A DNA stretch of 64,000 nucleotides from positions 80,297-144,296 of the forward strand of contig NZ_SSWH01000009.1 of NCBI RefSeq assembly GCF_004803505.1, read 5' to 3'. The position numbers and the translations under genes are program-made. Under the pieces are notes generated by a model. That model saw only the letters and a list, made by a program, of their open reading frames with translations, was not told the DNA's origin and ran no database searches. This document shows positions 18,674-26,283 of the stretch, piece by piece (positions within the stretch are counted from its first letter, which is position 1; every line of letters begins with the position of its first letter). Source of the DNA: Arthrobacter echini. GTDB lineage: Bacteria; Actinomycetota; Actinomycetes; Actinomycetales; Micrococcaceae.

Positions 18674-20224
18674 ATGCCGGTCTCTCGGCGCGCTTTCCTC
18701 ACCGGTGCCGCTGTCCTGGGGATCGGCGCTGTCAGCGCCTGCGAGAGTGCCCCCTCCACCTGGCAGTCGCGGCTGCTCGGCGTCGCGAAGGACGGCACGC
18801 TGACCTATCACGAGCCGAACGGCTACCGGCTTCCGGACTTCGGCGCCGTCGGCTATCGCGGTGGCCAACAGCTCCCGACGGTCGAGACCGTCCGGACCGT
18901 CGGCCCGATCGAGGGGGACAACACCGCGCACCTGCAGTCGGCGATCGACGAGGTGGCCGGTATGCCCCTGGGCCCCCAGGGATTCAGAGGAGCCCTGGAA
19001 CTGCGTCCGGGAACGTACAGGATCAAAGGCACGCTCAGGGTTGCCGGGAACGGCGTCGTCCTGCGGGGCGCGGGAGACGGTGAGGACCCGGAGACGAACA
19101 CCGTCCTGCGGGCCGTCGGGAACTCACCCTCGGCGCGTGACGTCATCGTGGTCGGCACCAGGGGCTCATGGAACGGCCAGGACCCGGATACCCGCACGAA
19201 GGTGACCGATGAGCTCGTGCCGCTCGGGTCCACCTCGCTCACCGTGGCCGATCCCGGCTCCCTGGGAGAGGGTGACCTGGTCGTCATCGTTCATCCGGAC
19301 GACCCCACCTGGCTGAAAGCCATCGACCGTGGGGGCACCGAGGATGATCCGTCATGGAAGCCGGACGACGTGCCGATCATGTACCTGCGGCGCGTCGTCG
19401 AGGTGTCCGGAGACCGCATCACCATCGATGCCCCGCTCTACCAGGCTCTCGACCGGTCCCTCACCCGCTGCTACCTGTACCGGTGGGACGAGGCAGGGCT
19501 GAGCACGGACATCGGTGTGGAGAAGCTGCGGATAGACATCAAGGCCAGCGGCACGAAGGACAGGAAGCACGCCGCCAACGGCATCAGGCTGATGAATCTG
19601 CGCGATGCGTGGGTCCGCGACTGCACCGTCCTGCGCTTCGCCAAAGCAGGCATCTACACCACCTACACGACGCAGGCCACCGTAGCTGGTTGCCATGCCC
19701 TCGAGCCCGCATCACCGATTCGCCCCGGCTACCGGTACAACTTCGACGCCGAACAGGGCTCGCAGCAGATCCTGTTCACCGACTGCCATGCCACCCAGGG
19801 GCGTCATTCCTTCGTGGCGAACGGTGGCAGCAGCACGTCGGGCATCGTGTTCCACCGCACGACCGCAACCGGTAGCCGGGCATCGTCCGAGGGTCATCGG
19901 CGCTGGTCACAGGGCCTGCTGTTCGACAACCACGAGGAGATCCGCCCCCGCGTGGACACGACGATCCTGCTGGGCAGCAGGGGTGACTACGGCAGCGGCC
20001 ATGGCTGGTCGGCGGTCAATTCCGTTGCCTGGAACACCAGGGCCTCCGCCCGGTTGGTGGTCCAGCGACCTCCCACGGCCCAGAACTTCGCCATCGGCTG
20101 CGGCGGCCGGGTCACCGGCAACGGACCGGTCGACGCCCCCACCGGCTACCGCGAGGGCACCGGCCGTCCCGGCCTGGAGCCCGCATCCCTCTACGAGGCC
20201 CAGCACGCGGCATCGACCCGCTGA
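18674..20224 (+). CDS. Tat-exported lipoprotein with pectate-lyase-like beta-helix
   Basis: A 516-residue protein. MPVSRRAFLTGAAVLGIGAV is a twin-arginine signal, followed at once by SAC, a lipobox-like cleavage site with Cys23. The mature part begins LPDFGAVGYRGG and has NTAHLQSAIDEVAG, the opening of many right-handed parallel beta-helix proteins (pectate lyase / polygalacturonase superfamily). Repeated short strands follow: GVVLRGAGD, GIRLMNLRDAWVRDCTVL, QQILFTDCHATQGRHSFVA. It is likely a surface carbohydrate-binding or cleaving protein, but catalytic residues are not clear. It is divergent from the GH3 gene, suggesting a shared polysaccharide-use role. Confidence 0.8.
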   Translation: MPVSRRAFLTGAAVLGIGAVSACESAPSTWQSRLLGVAKDGTLTYHEPNGYRLPDFGAVGYRGGQQLPTVETVRTVGPIEGDNTAHLQSAIDEVAGMPLGPQGFRGALELRPGTYRIKGTLRVAGNGVVLRGAGDGEDPETNTVLRAVGNSPSARDVIVVGTRGSWNGQDPDTRTKVTDELVPLGSTSLTVADPGSLGEGDLVVIVHPDDPTWLKAIDRGGTEDDPSWKPDDVPIMYLRRVVEVSGDRITIDAPLYQALDRSLTRCYLYRWDEAGLSTDIGVEKLRIDIKASGTKDRKHAANGIRLMNLRDAWVRDCTVLRFAKAGIYTTYTTQATVAGCHALEPASPIRPGYRYNFDAEQGSQQILFTDCHATQGRHSFVANGGSSTSGIVFHRTTATGSRASSEGHRRWSQGLLFDNHEEIRPRVDTTILLGSRGDYGSGHGWSAVNSVAWNTRASARLVVQRPPTAQNFAIGCGGRVTGNGPVDAPTGYREGTGRPGLEPASLYEAQHAASTR

Positions 20225-20270
20225 GGACCGGCGCAGGCCGGCACCTGCCCGGCAGCACCACACGATCCGG

Positions 20271-20687
20271 CTAGGAGAGCTGGGCGCTGGCCTCCGGATC
20301 GGAGTCGCGCAGCAGAGCCGCTACCCGCTCCGCCTCGTCCATCTCGCCGATGGACGCTGCTGCCCGGCCCAGGGCGTAGAGCGCGCGCAGGAAGCCACGA
20401 TTCGGCTCGTGCGAATAGGGCACCGGACCCGTCCCACGCCAGCCACTGCGCCGGAGCGCATCGAGACCGCGATGGTAGCCGGTGCGGGCGAACGCGTAGG
20501 ACTCGATGGTCCGGCCCTCGGCGTAGGCCTCGTCGGCCAGGACGGCCCAGACGAGCGACGACGTCGGATGGGCCGCTGCGAGATCGAGCGCCTCGTCCCC
20601 GGCGGCCAGGCGCTCCACGACCTCGGGCTCCTCGGGCAGCAGGGTCGGGTCGGGACCCAGCAGATTCTTCCTGAACTCGTCGGACAC
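20271..20687 (-). CDS. DUF3151 domain-containing protein
   Basis: A 138-residue soluble helical protein with the DUF3151 pattern: NLLGPDPTLLPEEPEVVERL, HPTSSLVWAVLADEAYAEG and SYAFARTGYHRGLDALRRSG, then WRGTGPVPYSHEPNRGFLRA. The repeated helical pairs look like a TPR-related fold. Function is unknown. Association with fbaA is commonly seen in actinobacteria, and here it starts 4 nt after the fbaA stop codon, so the two are one transcript. Confidence 0.88.
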   Translation of the reverse strand: MSDEFRKNLLGPDPTLLPEEPEVVERLAAGDEALDLAAAHPTSSLVWAVLADEAYAEGRTIESYAFARTGYHRGLDALRRSGWRGTGPVPYSHEPNRGFLRALYALGRAAASIGEMDEAERVAALLRDSDPEASAQLS

Positions 20688-20690
20688 GGC

Positions 20691-21710
20691 TCAGAGCTTC
20701 TTGCCGGCGGAACCGAGGGAGGTGGCGGCGCTGACCACACGGGCTGCCATCCCGGCTTCGGCCGCAGCGCCCCAGACGCGCGGGTCATAGGTCTTCTTGT
20801 TGCCGACCTCGCCGTCGATCTTCAGGACGCCGTCGTAGTTCTTCAGCATGTGGTCGGCCACCGGACGCGTGAACGAGTACTGCGTGTCGGTGTCGATGTT
20901 CATCTTGACGACGCCGTAGGAGACGGCGTCGGCGATCTCCTGTTCCGAGGAACCGGAGCCGCCGTGGAACACGAGGTCGAACGGCTTGTCCTTGCCGATC
21001 TTCTGACCCACCTTCTGCTGGATCTCCTCGAGGATCTCCGGCCGCAGCTTGACCCCGCCGGGCTTGTACACCCCGTGGACATTGCCGAACGTCAGGGCGG
21101 TGATGTACCGGCCGTGCTCACCGGCGCCGAGTGCGTCGATGGTGGCCAGCGCGTCGTCGACCGTGGTGTAGAGCTTGTCGTTGATGGCGTTCTCGACGCC
21201 GTCCTCCTCGCCACCGACCGTGCCGATCTCGACCTCGAGGATCATCTTGGCCGCGGTCATGCGGGGCAGGATCTCGCGGGCGATGCGCAGATTCTCCTCG
21301 AGGGTCTCCGCCGAGCCGTCCCACATGTGCGAGTTGAAGATGGGATCGCGGCCGTTCTTCACGGCGTCCTCGGAGGCCGCGAGCAGGGGTAGCACCAGGT
21401 CGTCGAGCTTGTCCTTGGGGCAGTGGTCGGTGTGCAGGGCGATGTTGACGTCGTACTTCCTCGCCACCTCCTTGGCGAAGGCCGCGAAGCCGAGCGCGCC
21501 GGTCGCCATGTGTTTCACGCTCGCGCCGGACCAGTAGGCGGCGCCGCCCGTGGAGACCTGCACGATGCCGTCGGACTCCGCCTCGGCGAAGCCGCGCATC
21601 GCCGCGTTGAGGGTCTGGGAGGAGGTCACGTTCACAGCGGGGAAGGCGAAGCCGTCCGCCTTCGCGCGGTCGAGCATCTCGGCGTAGACATCAGGGGTGG
21701 CAATAGGCAT
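20691..21710 (-). CDS. fbaA: Class II fructose-bisphosphate aldolase
   Basis: Zinc-dependent aldolase of glycolysis and gluconeogenesis that interconverts fructose-1,6-bisphosphate with DHAP and glyceraldehyde-3-phosphate. The 339-residue length fits the class II A group. Zinc ligands appear in ALHTDHCPKDKLDDL, the glutamate-rich MILEVEIGTVGGEEDG, TFGNVHGVY and LVFHGGSGSSEQEI. The phosphate-binding VKMNIDTDTQYSFTRPV is also present. Its start is at 21710 with GAAGGAG upstream, and it is followed by the DUF3151 gene. Confidence 0.97.
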   Translation of the reverse strand: MPIATPDVYAEMLDRAKADGFAFPAVNVTSSQTLNAAMRGFAEAESDGIVQVSTGGAAYWSGASVKHMATGALGFAAFAKEVARKYDVNIALHTDHCPKDKLDDLVLPLLAASEDAVKNGRDPIFNSHMWDGSAETLEENLRIAREILPRMTAAKMILEVEIGTVGGEEDGVENAINDKLYTTVDDALATIDALGAGEHGRYITALTFGNVHGVYKPGGVKLRPEILEEIQQKVGQKIGKDKPFDLVFHGGSGSSEQEIADAVSYGVVKMNIDTDTQYSFTRPVADHMLKNYDGVLKIDGEVGNKKTYDPRVWGAAAEAGMAARVVSAATSLGSAGKKL

Positions 21711-21781
21711 GCTGTGAACTCCTTCTGGGTAGGTGCTTGCTTCATCCTAGCGAGCGGACCTGCACGGCGCAGTCGGCCCCG

Positions 21782-22441
21782 TCAGGGGTGCTGGTCGAAG
21801 ACATGCTGGCGCACCCAGCCGTGCATGGCGATCGCCGCCGCCGCCGAGGCATTGATAGAACGGGTCGAACCGAACTGCGCGATGGACAGCGTCGCCTGGG
21901 CCGCCTCGTGCATCTCCGGCGTCAGACCCGGACCCTCCTGCCCGAACACGAGCACGCAGCGCGTGGGCAGCTCGTACGTCTCCAGCGGCACCGAGTCGGG
22001 GAAGTTGTCGATCCCTATCACCGCCAGCCCCGCCGCTGCGGCCCACGCGGTGAAGTCGGCCACGCTCGGGTGGTGGCGCACGTGCTGGTAGCGGTCGGTG
22101 ACCATGGCGCCGCGCCTGTTCCACCGGCGTCGCCCGATGATGTGGACCTCTCCGGCCAGAAAGGCGTTGGCCGTGCGCACCACCGAACCGATGTTCAGAT
22201 CGTGCTGCCAGTTCTCGATGGCGACATGGAAGCCGTGCCGGCGTTCGTCGAGATCCGCCACGATCGCCTCGTGCCTCCAGTAGCGGTACCCGTCGACGAC
22301 GTTGCGGGTGTCCCCGGCAGCCAGCAGCGCGCGGTCCCAGTGCTCGCCGTCGGGCCAGGGTCCCTCCCACGGGCCGACGCCCACCGGCTGCGGCGCGGCC
22401 TCGTCGGCGGTGGCGCCGGGCGCGGTCAGGGATTCGTTCAC
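21782..22441 (-). CDS. SpoU/TrmH-family RNA 2'-O-methyltransferase
   Basis: Started at the GTG at 22441 (VNESLTAPG), giving 219 residues. The frame is open upstream to 23344, but that part is antisense to the HAD gene. The three SpoU motifs are all present: motif 1 IENWQHDLNIGSVVRTANAF, motif 2 VLVFGQEGPGLTPEM, and motif 3 SIAQFGSTRSINASAAAAIA. The trefoil-knot methylase would use S-adenosylmethionine to methylate a ribose in tRNA or rRNA; the target is not predictable. It is divergent from the HAD phosphatase, with a 78-nt gap. Confidence 0.88.
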   Translation of the reverse strand: MNESLTAPGATADEAAPQPVGVGPWEGPWPDGEHWDRALLAAGDTRNVVDGYRYWRHEAIVADLDERRHGFHVAIENWQHDLNIGSVVRTANAFLAGEVHIIGRRRWNRRGAMVTDRYQHVRHHPSVADFTAWAAAAGLAVIGIDNFPDSVPLETYELPTRCVLVFGQEGPGLTPEMHEAAQATLSIAQFGSTRSINASAAAAIAMHGWVRQHVFDQHP

Positions 22442-22519
22442 CGTCCAAGGGTACGGCTCTGAGGGTGGAAGACTGGACGTTGCGGTTGCCGCAGGTCCCA
22501 CCCCCTCGAAAGGAAGCTC

Positions 22520-23299
22520 ATGCGCGAGAACGAACACATCGAGTGCTGGCTCACCGACATGGACGGCGTGCTGGTGCACGAGGACCATGCGATCCCCGGC
22601 GCCGCCGAACTGATCGAGCGCTGGGTGTCCACCTCGAAGCGCTTCCTCGTCCTGACCAACAACTCCATCTACACTCCCCGTGATCTCGCGGCACGCCTGA
22701 AGGCTTCCGGGCTGGAGATCCCGGAGGAGAACCTCTGGACCTCGGCGCTCGCCACTGCGCAGTTCCTGTCCGAGCAACTGCCGGGCGGCAGGGCGTTCGT
22801 GATCGGCGAGGCAGGGCTCACGACGGCGCTGCACGAGGCCGGTTTCGTCCTCACCGACACCGATCCCGACTACGTGGTGCTCGGGGAGACCCGGACGTAC
22901 TCCTTCGAGGCGATCACCAAGGCCGTGCGCCTGATCCTCGACGGCGCACGGTTCATCGTCACGAATCCCGATGTCACGGGTCCTTCCAAGGAGGGACCCA
23001 TGCCGGCGACCGGTGCCGTGGCGGCAATGATCACCGCAGCCACCAGCCGTGACCCCTATATCGTGGGCAAACCCAATCCGATGATGTTCCGCTCGGCCAT
23101 GAACCGGATCGAGGCCCACTCGGAGACGACGGCGATGATCGGGGACCGTATGGACACCGACATCGTCGCGGGGATGGAGGCTGGACTGCACACGGTCCTC
23201 GTGCTCAGCGGGATCACTCAGCAGAAGGACATCGACACCTTCCCGTTCCGGCCCGGCCAGGTCTGCACGTCGGTCGCGGACCTGGTCGAGCAGGTCTGA
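22520..23299 (+). CDS. HAD-IIA family (NagD-like) sugar/nucleotide phosphatase
   Basis: A 259-residue HAD hydrolase. Motif I is LTDMDGVLVHED, with the nucleophilic and acid Asp residues. Motif II is VLTNNSIYTPR, typical of subfamily IIA. Motif III is in GKPNPMMFRSAM, and motif IV is IGDRMDTDIVAGMEAG. The C2 cap insertion lies at about residues 80-170. Relatives dephosphorylate nucleotide monophosphates or p-nitrophenyl phosphate. CGAAAGGAAGC just upstream gives a good ribosome binding site. It stands alone and is convergent with the alpha/beta hydrolase. Confidence 0.92.
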   Translation: MRENEHIECWLTDMDGVLVHEDHAIPGAAELIERWVSTSKRFLVLTNNSIYTPRDLAARLKASGLEIPEENLWTSALATAQFLSEQLPGGRAFVIGEAGLTTALHEAGFVLTDTDPDYVVLGETRTYSFEAITKAVRLILDGARFIVTNPDVTGPSKEGPMPATGAVAAMITAATSRDPYIVGKPNPMMFRSAMNRIEAHSETTAMIGDRMDTDIVAGMEAGLHTVLVLSGITQQKDIDTFPFRPGQVCTSVADLVEQV

Positions 23300-23318
23300 G
23301 TCCGGGCTGCCGGGGGTG

Positions 23319-24317
23319 CTAGAACGCACTCTTCCACGCACCACCGGTGGGCAGCGGCGCGTACTCCCTCTCCACAGCGGTGATGATCGGCTGATAGATC
23401 GCCGAGTTCCACTGGGGACTCGCGTGGGCGGGTAGCGCCCCCTCGGTCACGTAGTCGGTGGCCGCCACGTTGTCGGGCAGTGCCCGCGCCCACCCGGTCG
23501 GTGCCGTCGAGTAGTCCACCACCTCGTCGTCCGGGTTGCCCGCGAAGACGATCCTGGTGTCCCCGAGGGACAACCGGAATCTCGACACGTCGAAGTGGTA
23601 GATGTAGGACGATTGCGACTGGACCAGCTCCGTGCTGGGGGCCAGGGGCGAGAGCTGTTCGAGGGACTGCTGGAGGATCTGGCCCCAGGTGCGCTCGTTC
23701 TTGTGGGCGATCCGCTCGCCCAGCTCGTAGGTTCCGCGAAGGCTGATCGGGACTCTCACGCCGGCCTCGTAGAGCCGGACGACGCCGTTGAACATCCGCT
23801 GGTCCCGAACGTCGAAGCGACTGGACGGGGAGGAGTCGAGGAAGATCAGTTCCACCGGGATACCGCGGTCCTGCAGGCGGGCTGCCACCTCGACCGCCAC
23901 CATGCCACCGAAACTGTGACCGTAGAAGTACAGCTTCTCGAGCTGGAAGTTCGCGACGAAACGGTTCATGGTCGCGACGATGGCATTGATGTCCAGACCG
24001 CGGTTCGAGTACCCCATGGCGGCGAGCTGTCCGCGGCGGGAGAGCGCCGGGCGCAACGAATCCAGGATCCAGAGCCCTTCCTCCCAGCTGGTCTTGAACC
24101 CGGGGAAGAGAACCCAGCGGGCCCTGGGGAAACGCCGGCGCGCGCGGTCGTCGTCGAGTGACAGGATCCGGTTCTGCTGGCGCTGATTCTGGATCACTCG
24201 CGTGATCACGAGGTCCGTACCGATGACTGCCGCGGCCGCCGAACCGATGAGGAAGGACCTGCGCGAGGAGGCATGGAGATCCCTCGCCTGCTGCAGCGCC
24301 CCGTCGTCGTCGATCAT
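23319..24317 (-). CDS. Alpha/beta hydrolase with Tat-like N-terminus
   Basis: A 332-residue alpha/beta hydrolase. The nucleophile elbow is YFYGHSFGGMVAVEVAARL, with Ser as nucleophile. The acid is probably the Asp in VFAGNPDDEVVDY, and a late His in GALPAHASPQWN could complete the triad. The N-terminus SSRRSFLIGSAAAAVIGTDL reads as a twin-arginine signal or membrane anchor, so the enzyme may act outside the membrane. The fold resembles thioesterase-type domains. The substrate is unknown. Its start codon is 28 nt after the pyrE stop, so the two may be co-transcribed. Confidence 0.78.
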   Translation of the reverse strand: MIDDDGALQQARDLHASSRRSFLIGSAAAAVIGTDLVITRVIQNQRQQNRILSLDDDRARRRFPRARWVLFPGFKTSWEEGLWILDSLRPALSRRGQLAAMGYSNRGLDINAIVATMNRFVANFQLEKLYFYGHSFGGMVAVEVAARLQDRGIPVELIFLDSSPSSRFDVRDQRMFNGVVRLYEAGVRVPISLRGTYELGERIAHKNERTWGQILQQSLEQLSPLAPSTELVQSQSSYIYHFDVSRFRLSLGDTRIVFAGNPDDEVVDYSTAPTGWARALPDNVAATDYVTEGALPAHASPQWNSAIYQPIITAVEREYAPLPTGGAWKSAF

Positions 24318-24345
24318 GTACCGTTCCGCTTCACGCTGCCCCTCG

Positions 24346-24921
24346 TCAGGGAAGACCCAGCTCCTCCTTGCCGAATGCGAAGAGATACGGCACGGCGGCC
24401 TCGGACTCGATGCGCTCCCTGGAGCCGGTGTCCCTATCGACGATCACCGCGACCGCCCGGACGTCACCGCCCGCACGCCGCACGCCGTCGACCGCCGTCA
24501 GTGCGGAACCGCCTGTCGTGGACGTGTCCTCGAGGACGACCACGGCGCGACCGGCCACGTCGGGTCCTTCGACCTGGCGCACCATACCGTGCGTCTTCTG
24601 GGTCTTGCGCACCACGAAGGCGTCGACCGGGCGCCCGGCACGCGCTGCCGCATGCATCACGGCCGTCGCCACCGGGTCGGCGCCCATCGTGAGTCCGCCG
24701 GCAGCCTCGAAGGCGATGCCGGCGTCGTCCAGCATCTGCAGCATGACCCGCCCCACGAGGACTGATGCCTCGTGGTGGAGCGTGATACGGCGGAGGTCTA
24801 TGTAGTAGTCGGCTTCGAGACCGCTGGAGAGCGTGACGCGCTCATGCACGACGGCGAGTTCCCTGATCAGCTCGAGGAGCCGGGCACGGTCGGCGCTCTG
24901 GGCGGAGATCTCGGCGGTCAT
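24346..24921 (-). CDS. pyrE: Orotate phosphoribosyltransferase
   Basis: Joins orotate to PRPP to form OMP in pyrimidine synthesis. The 191-residue length is normal. The PRPP-binding motif is VVVLEDTSTTGGSAL (about residues 128-142), and the OPRT-specific SSGLEADYYIDLRRITLHHE and AFVVRKTQKTHG blocks are present. No other pyr gene is nearby; pyrE is commonly separate from the pyr operon in Micrococcaceae. It is divergent from the DUF559-like gene, with a repeat element (25035-25119) between them. Confidence 0.95.
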   Translation of the reverse strand: MTAEISAQSADRARLLELIRELAVVHERVTLSSGLEADYYIDLRRITLHHEASVLVGRVMLQMLDDAGIAFEAAGGLTMGADPVATAVMHAAARAGRPVDAFVVRKTQKTHGMVRQVEGPDVAGRAVVVLEDTSTTGGSALTAVDGVRRAGGDVRAVAVIVDRDTGSRERIESEAAVPYLFAFGKEELGLP

Positions 24922-25034
24922 CCGGTCAGTCTAGCGAGCGGGCAGGTGCTCCGGCGCTCCCTGCCAGCACCGTCGGCGGTGCTGACCTGGAATCCGGCCG
25001 GGCCTTCGCCGTCAGGCCTCGGCGTCGGTCGGCA

Positions 25035-25119
25035 ATCCGGGGGCTTTGAGCCCGCAGTGGGCCGATCCAGCGGCGTGTCGCCGTCCGACACGCGTCTGAC
25101 TGGTTCGACGTCCCCGGAT
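25035..25119 (+). repeat. 85-nt palindromic element, copy 1
   Basis: The outer arms are ATCCGGGG (25035-25042) and CCCCGGAT (25112-25119), perfect inverted repeats. The inner arms are GGCGTGTC (25072-25079) and GACACGCG (25087-25094). Spacers are 29, 7 and 17 nt. It ends 73 nt before the DUF559-like gene start and has the same orientation. Three other copies have the same total length and order of parts. Confidence 0.85.
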
Positions 25120-25192
25120 CAGCACCGCTGCAGTTGTCCACGTATGAGCCCGTTCTCACCCGGAACCGTCCTGTGGGCGGTGGAATCGACGC

Positions 25193-26020
25193 ATGGACGC
25201 CGTCACTGCCCTTAGACTCGCGGGTGCGGTGGCCAGGACGGGCCGGCTCCTCGAACGAGGGGTCACGAGCCGGGAGATCTCGCGCCAGATCCGGTCCGGG
25301 GCAATCCTCCGGCTGCGGCAGGGCGTTCTCGCTCTCCCGGACGCACCGCCCGATCTCGTCACCGCGACCCTGCACCATGCCCGCCTCACGTGCGCCTCGG
25401 CGGCACAGTACTACGATCTGTGGCTCCTCCATCGGCCGACGATCCACCATCTGTACTGCCATGCCCGCGCGCAGGAGGACTGGACGAACCACCACCGACC
25501 CCTGTCCGTACCCGTGCACGCTTCCCTGCCGCTGGTGGGCAGGGTCGACGCCCTCATCCACGCCCTCCACTGCCTCCCTCCGCTCGATGCCGCTGTCATG
25601 GTCGAAAGCGCCCTGCGCCGCAGCGACACCGTGCGGTCCTTCATTCTCGATCGGCTGCAGGGAAATCGCAATGGTCCGGCCCGGGCGGCTCTCGACCTCG
25701 TGACCGGAACAGCGGAATCGGCACTGGAGGTCGTCGCCCGCGTTCTCTTCTCGCGCGCGGGACTCCATGTGGAAGCCCAGGTGCAGCTCGACGGCGTGGG
25801 CCGGGTGGACTTCGTGCTGGAGGGTTTCCTCGTGGTGGAGGTCGACGGCGACGCGTACCACTCCGACCGCGCGTCACGCAGGCGGGACAGACGGCGGGAC
25901 AACATGAGCATCGTCGGCGGCTACCTCGTGCTGCGCTACGGCTACGAGGACGTCATGTTCCATCCGGGAGAGGTCCTGGCGCAGGTGCTCGCAGTCCTCT
26001 CGGGCCGGCCGCTCCGCTGA
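25193..26020 (+). CDS. AbiEi/DUF559-like protein (HTH plus Vsr-type nuclease fold)
   Basis: A 275-residue protein. The N-terminus is a winged-helix-like domain (GRLLERGVTSREISRQIRSG, then GVLALPDAPPD), similar to the domain annotated as type IV toxin-antitoxin AbiEi. The C-terminal third has ESALEVVARVLFSRAGLHVE, then VGRVDFVLEGFLVVEVDGDAYH, then RRRDNMSIVGGYLVLRYGY. This is the DUF559 / very-short-patch-repair endonuclease-like fold, with D-x-E-V-D acidic residues. No partner toxin gene is adjacent. It is often found as a solitary actinobacterial gene; function unknown. It is flanked on both sides by 85-nt repeat copies. Confidence 0.8.
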   Translation: MDAVTALRLAGAVARTGRLLERGVTSREISRQIRSGAILRLRQGVLALPDAPPDLVTATLHHARLTCASAAQYYDLWLLHRPTIHHLYCHARAQEDWTNHHRPLSVPVHASLPLVGRVDALIHALHCLPPLDAAVMVESALRRSDTVRSFILDRLQGNRNGPARAALDLVTGTAESALEVVARVLFSRAGLHVEAQVQLDGVGRVDFVLEGFLVVEVDGDAYHSDRASRRRDRRRDNMSIVGGYLVLRYGYEDVMFHPGEVLAQVLAVLSGRPLR

Positions 26021-26049
26021 ACCGATCGTCCTCGCGCAGTCCGTACACT

Positions 26050-26080
26050 GCCCGTTCGGGATCCTGCCCGTTCGGGATCC
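26050..26080. repeat. Two tandem copies of a 15-nt word
   Basis: GCCCGTTCGGGATCC occurs at 26050-26064 and again at 26066-26080, separated by one T. Each copy holds the small palindrome CCCGTTCGGG. The second copy runs into the left arm of repeat element copy 2. Confidence 0.8.
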
Positions 26081-26161
26081 GAGGTCTTCGAAGCCACACC
26101 GGCCTGTTCGGACAGCGTGTCGCGGACCGACACGCCGTCCAGGGTCGGCAGAACCCCCACA
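26077..26161 (+). repeat. 85-nt palindromic element, copy 2 (decayed outer arm)
   Basis: The left arm ATCCGAGG is at 26077-26084. The inner arms are AGCGTGTC (26114-26121) and GACACGCC (26129-26136). The right arm position is CCCCCACA (26154-26161), which no longer pairs well. Spacers are 29, 7 and 17 nt, exactly as in copies 1 and 3. It ends 122 nt before the GH1 start, in the same orientation. Confidence 0.8.
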
Positions 26162-26283
26162 ATCCGAACGGTCACACGGAGCTTCCGAGGCACCGAGCTG
26201 CCCCGGCCATTGCCGGGTACCAGCGCTCGTCGCGGCGGGTCGTAAGCTCGTAGCCCACCTCCTGGAAGGACCAGTGACGACCG

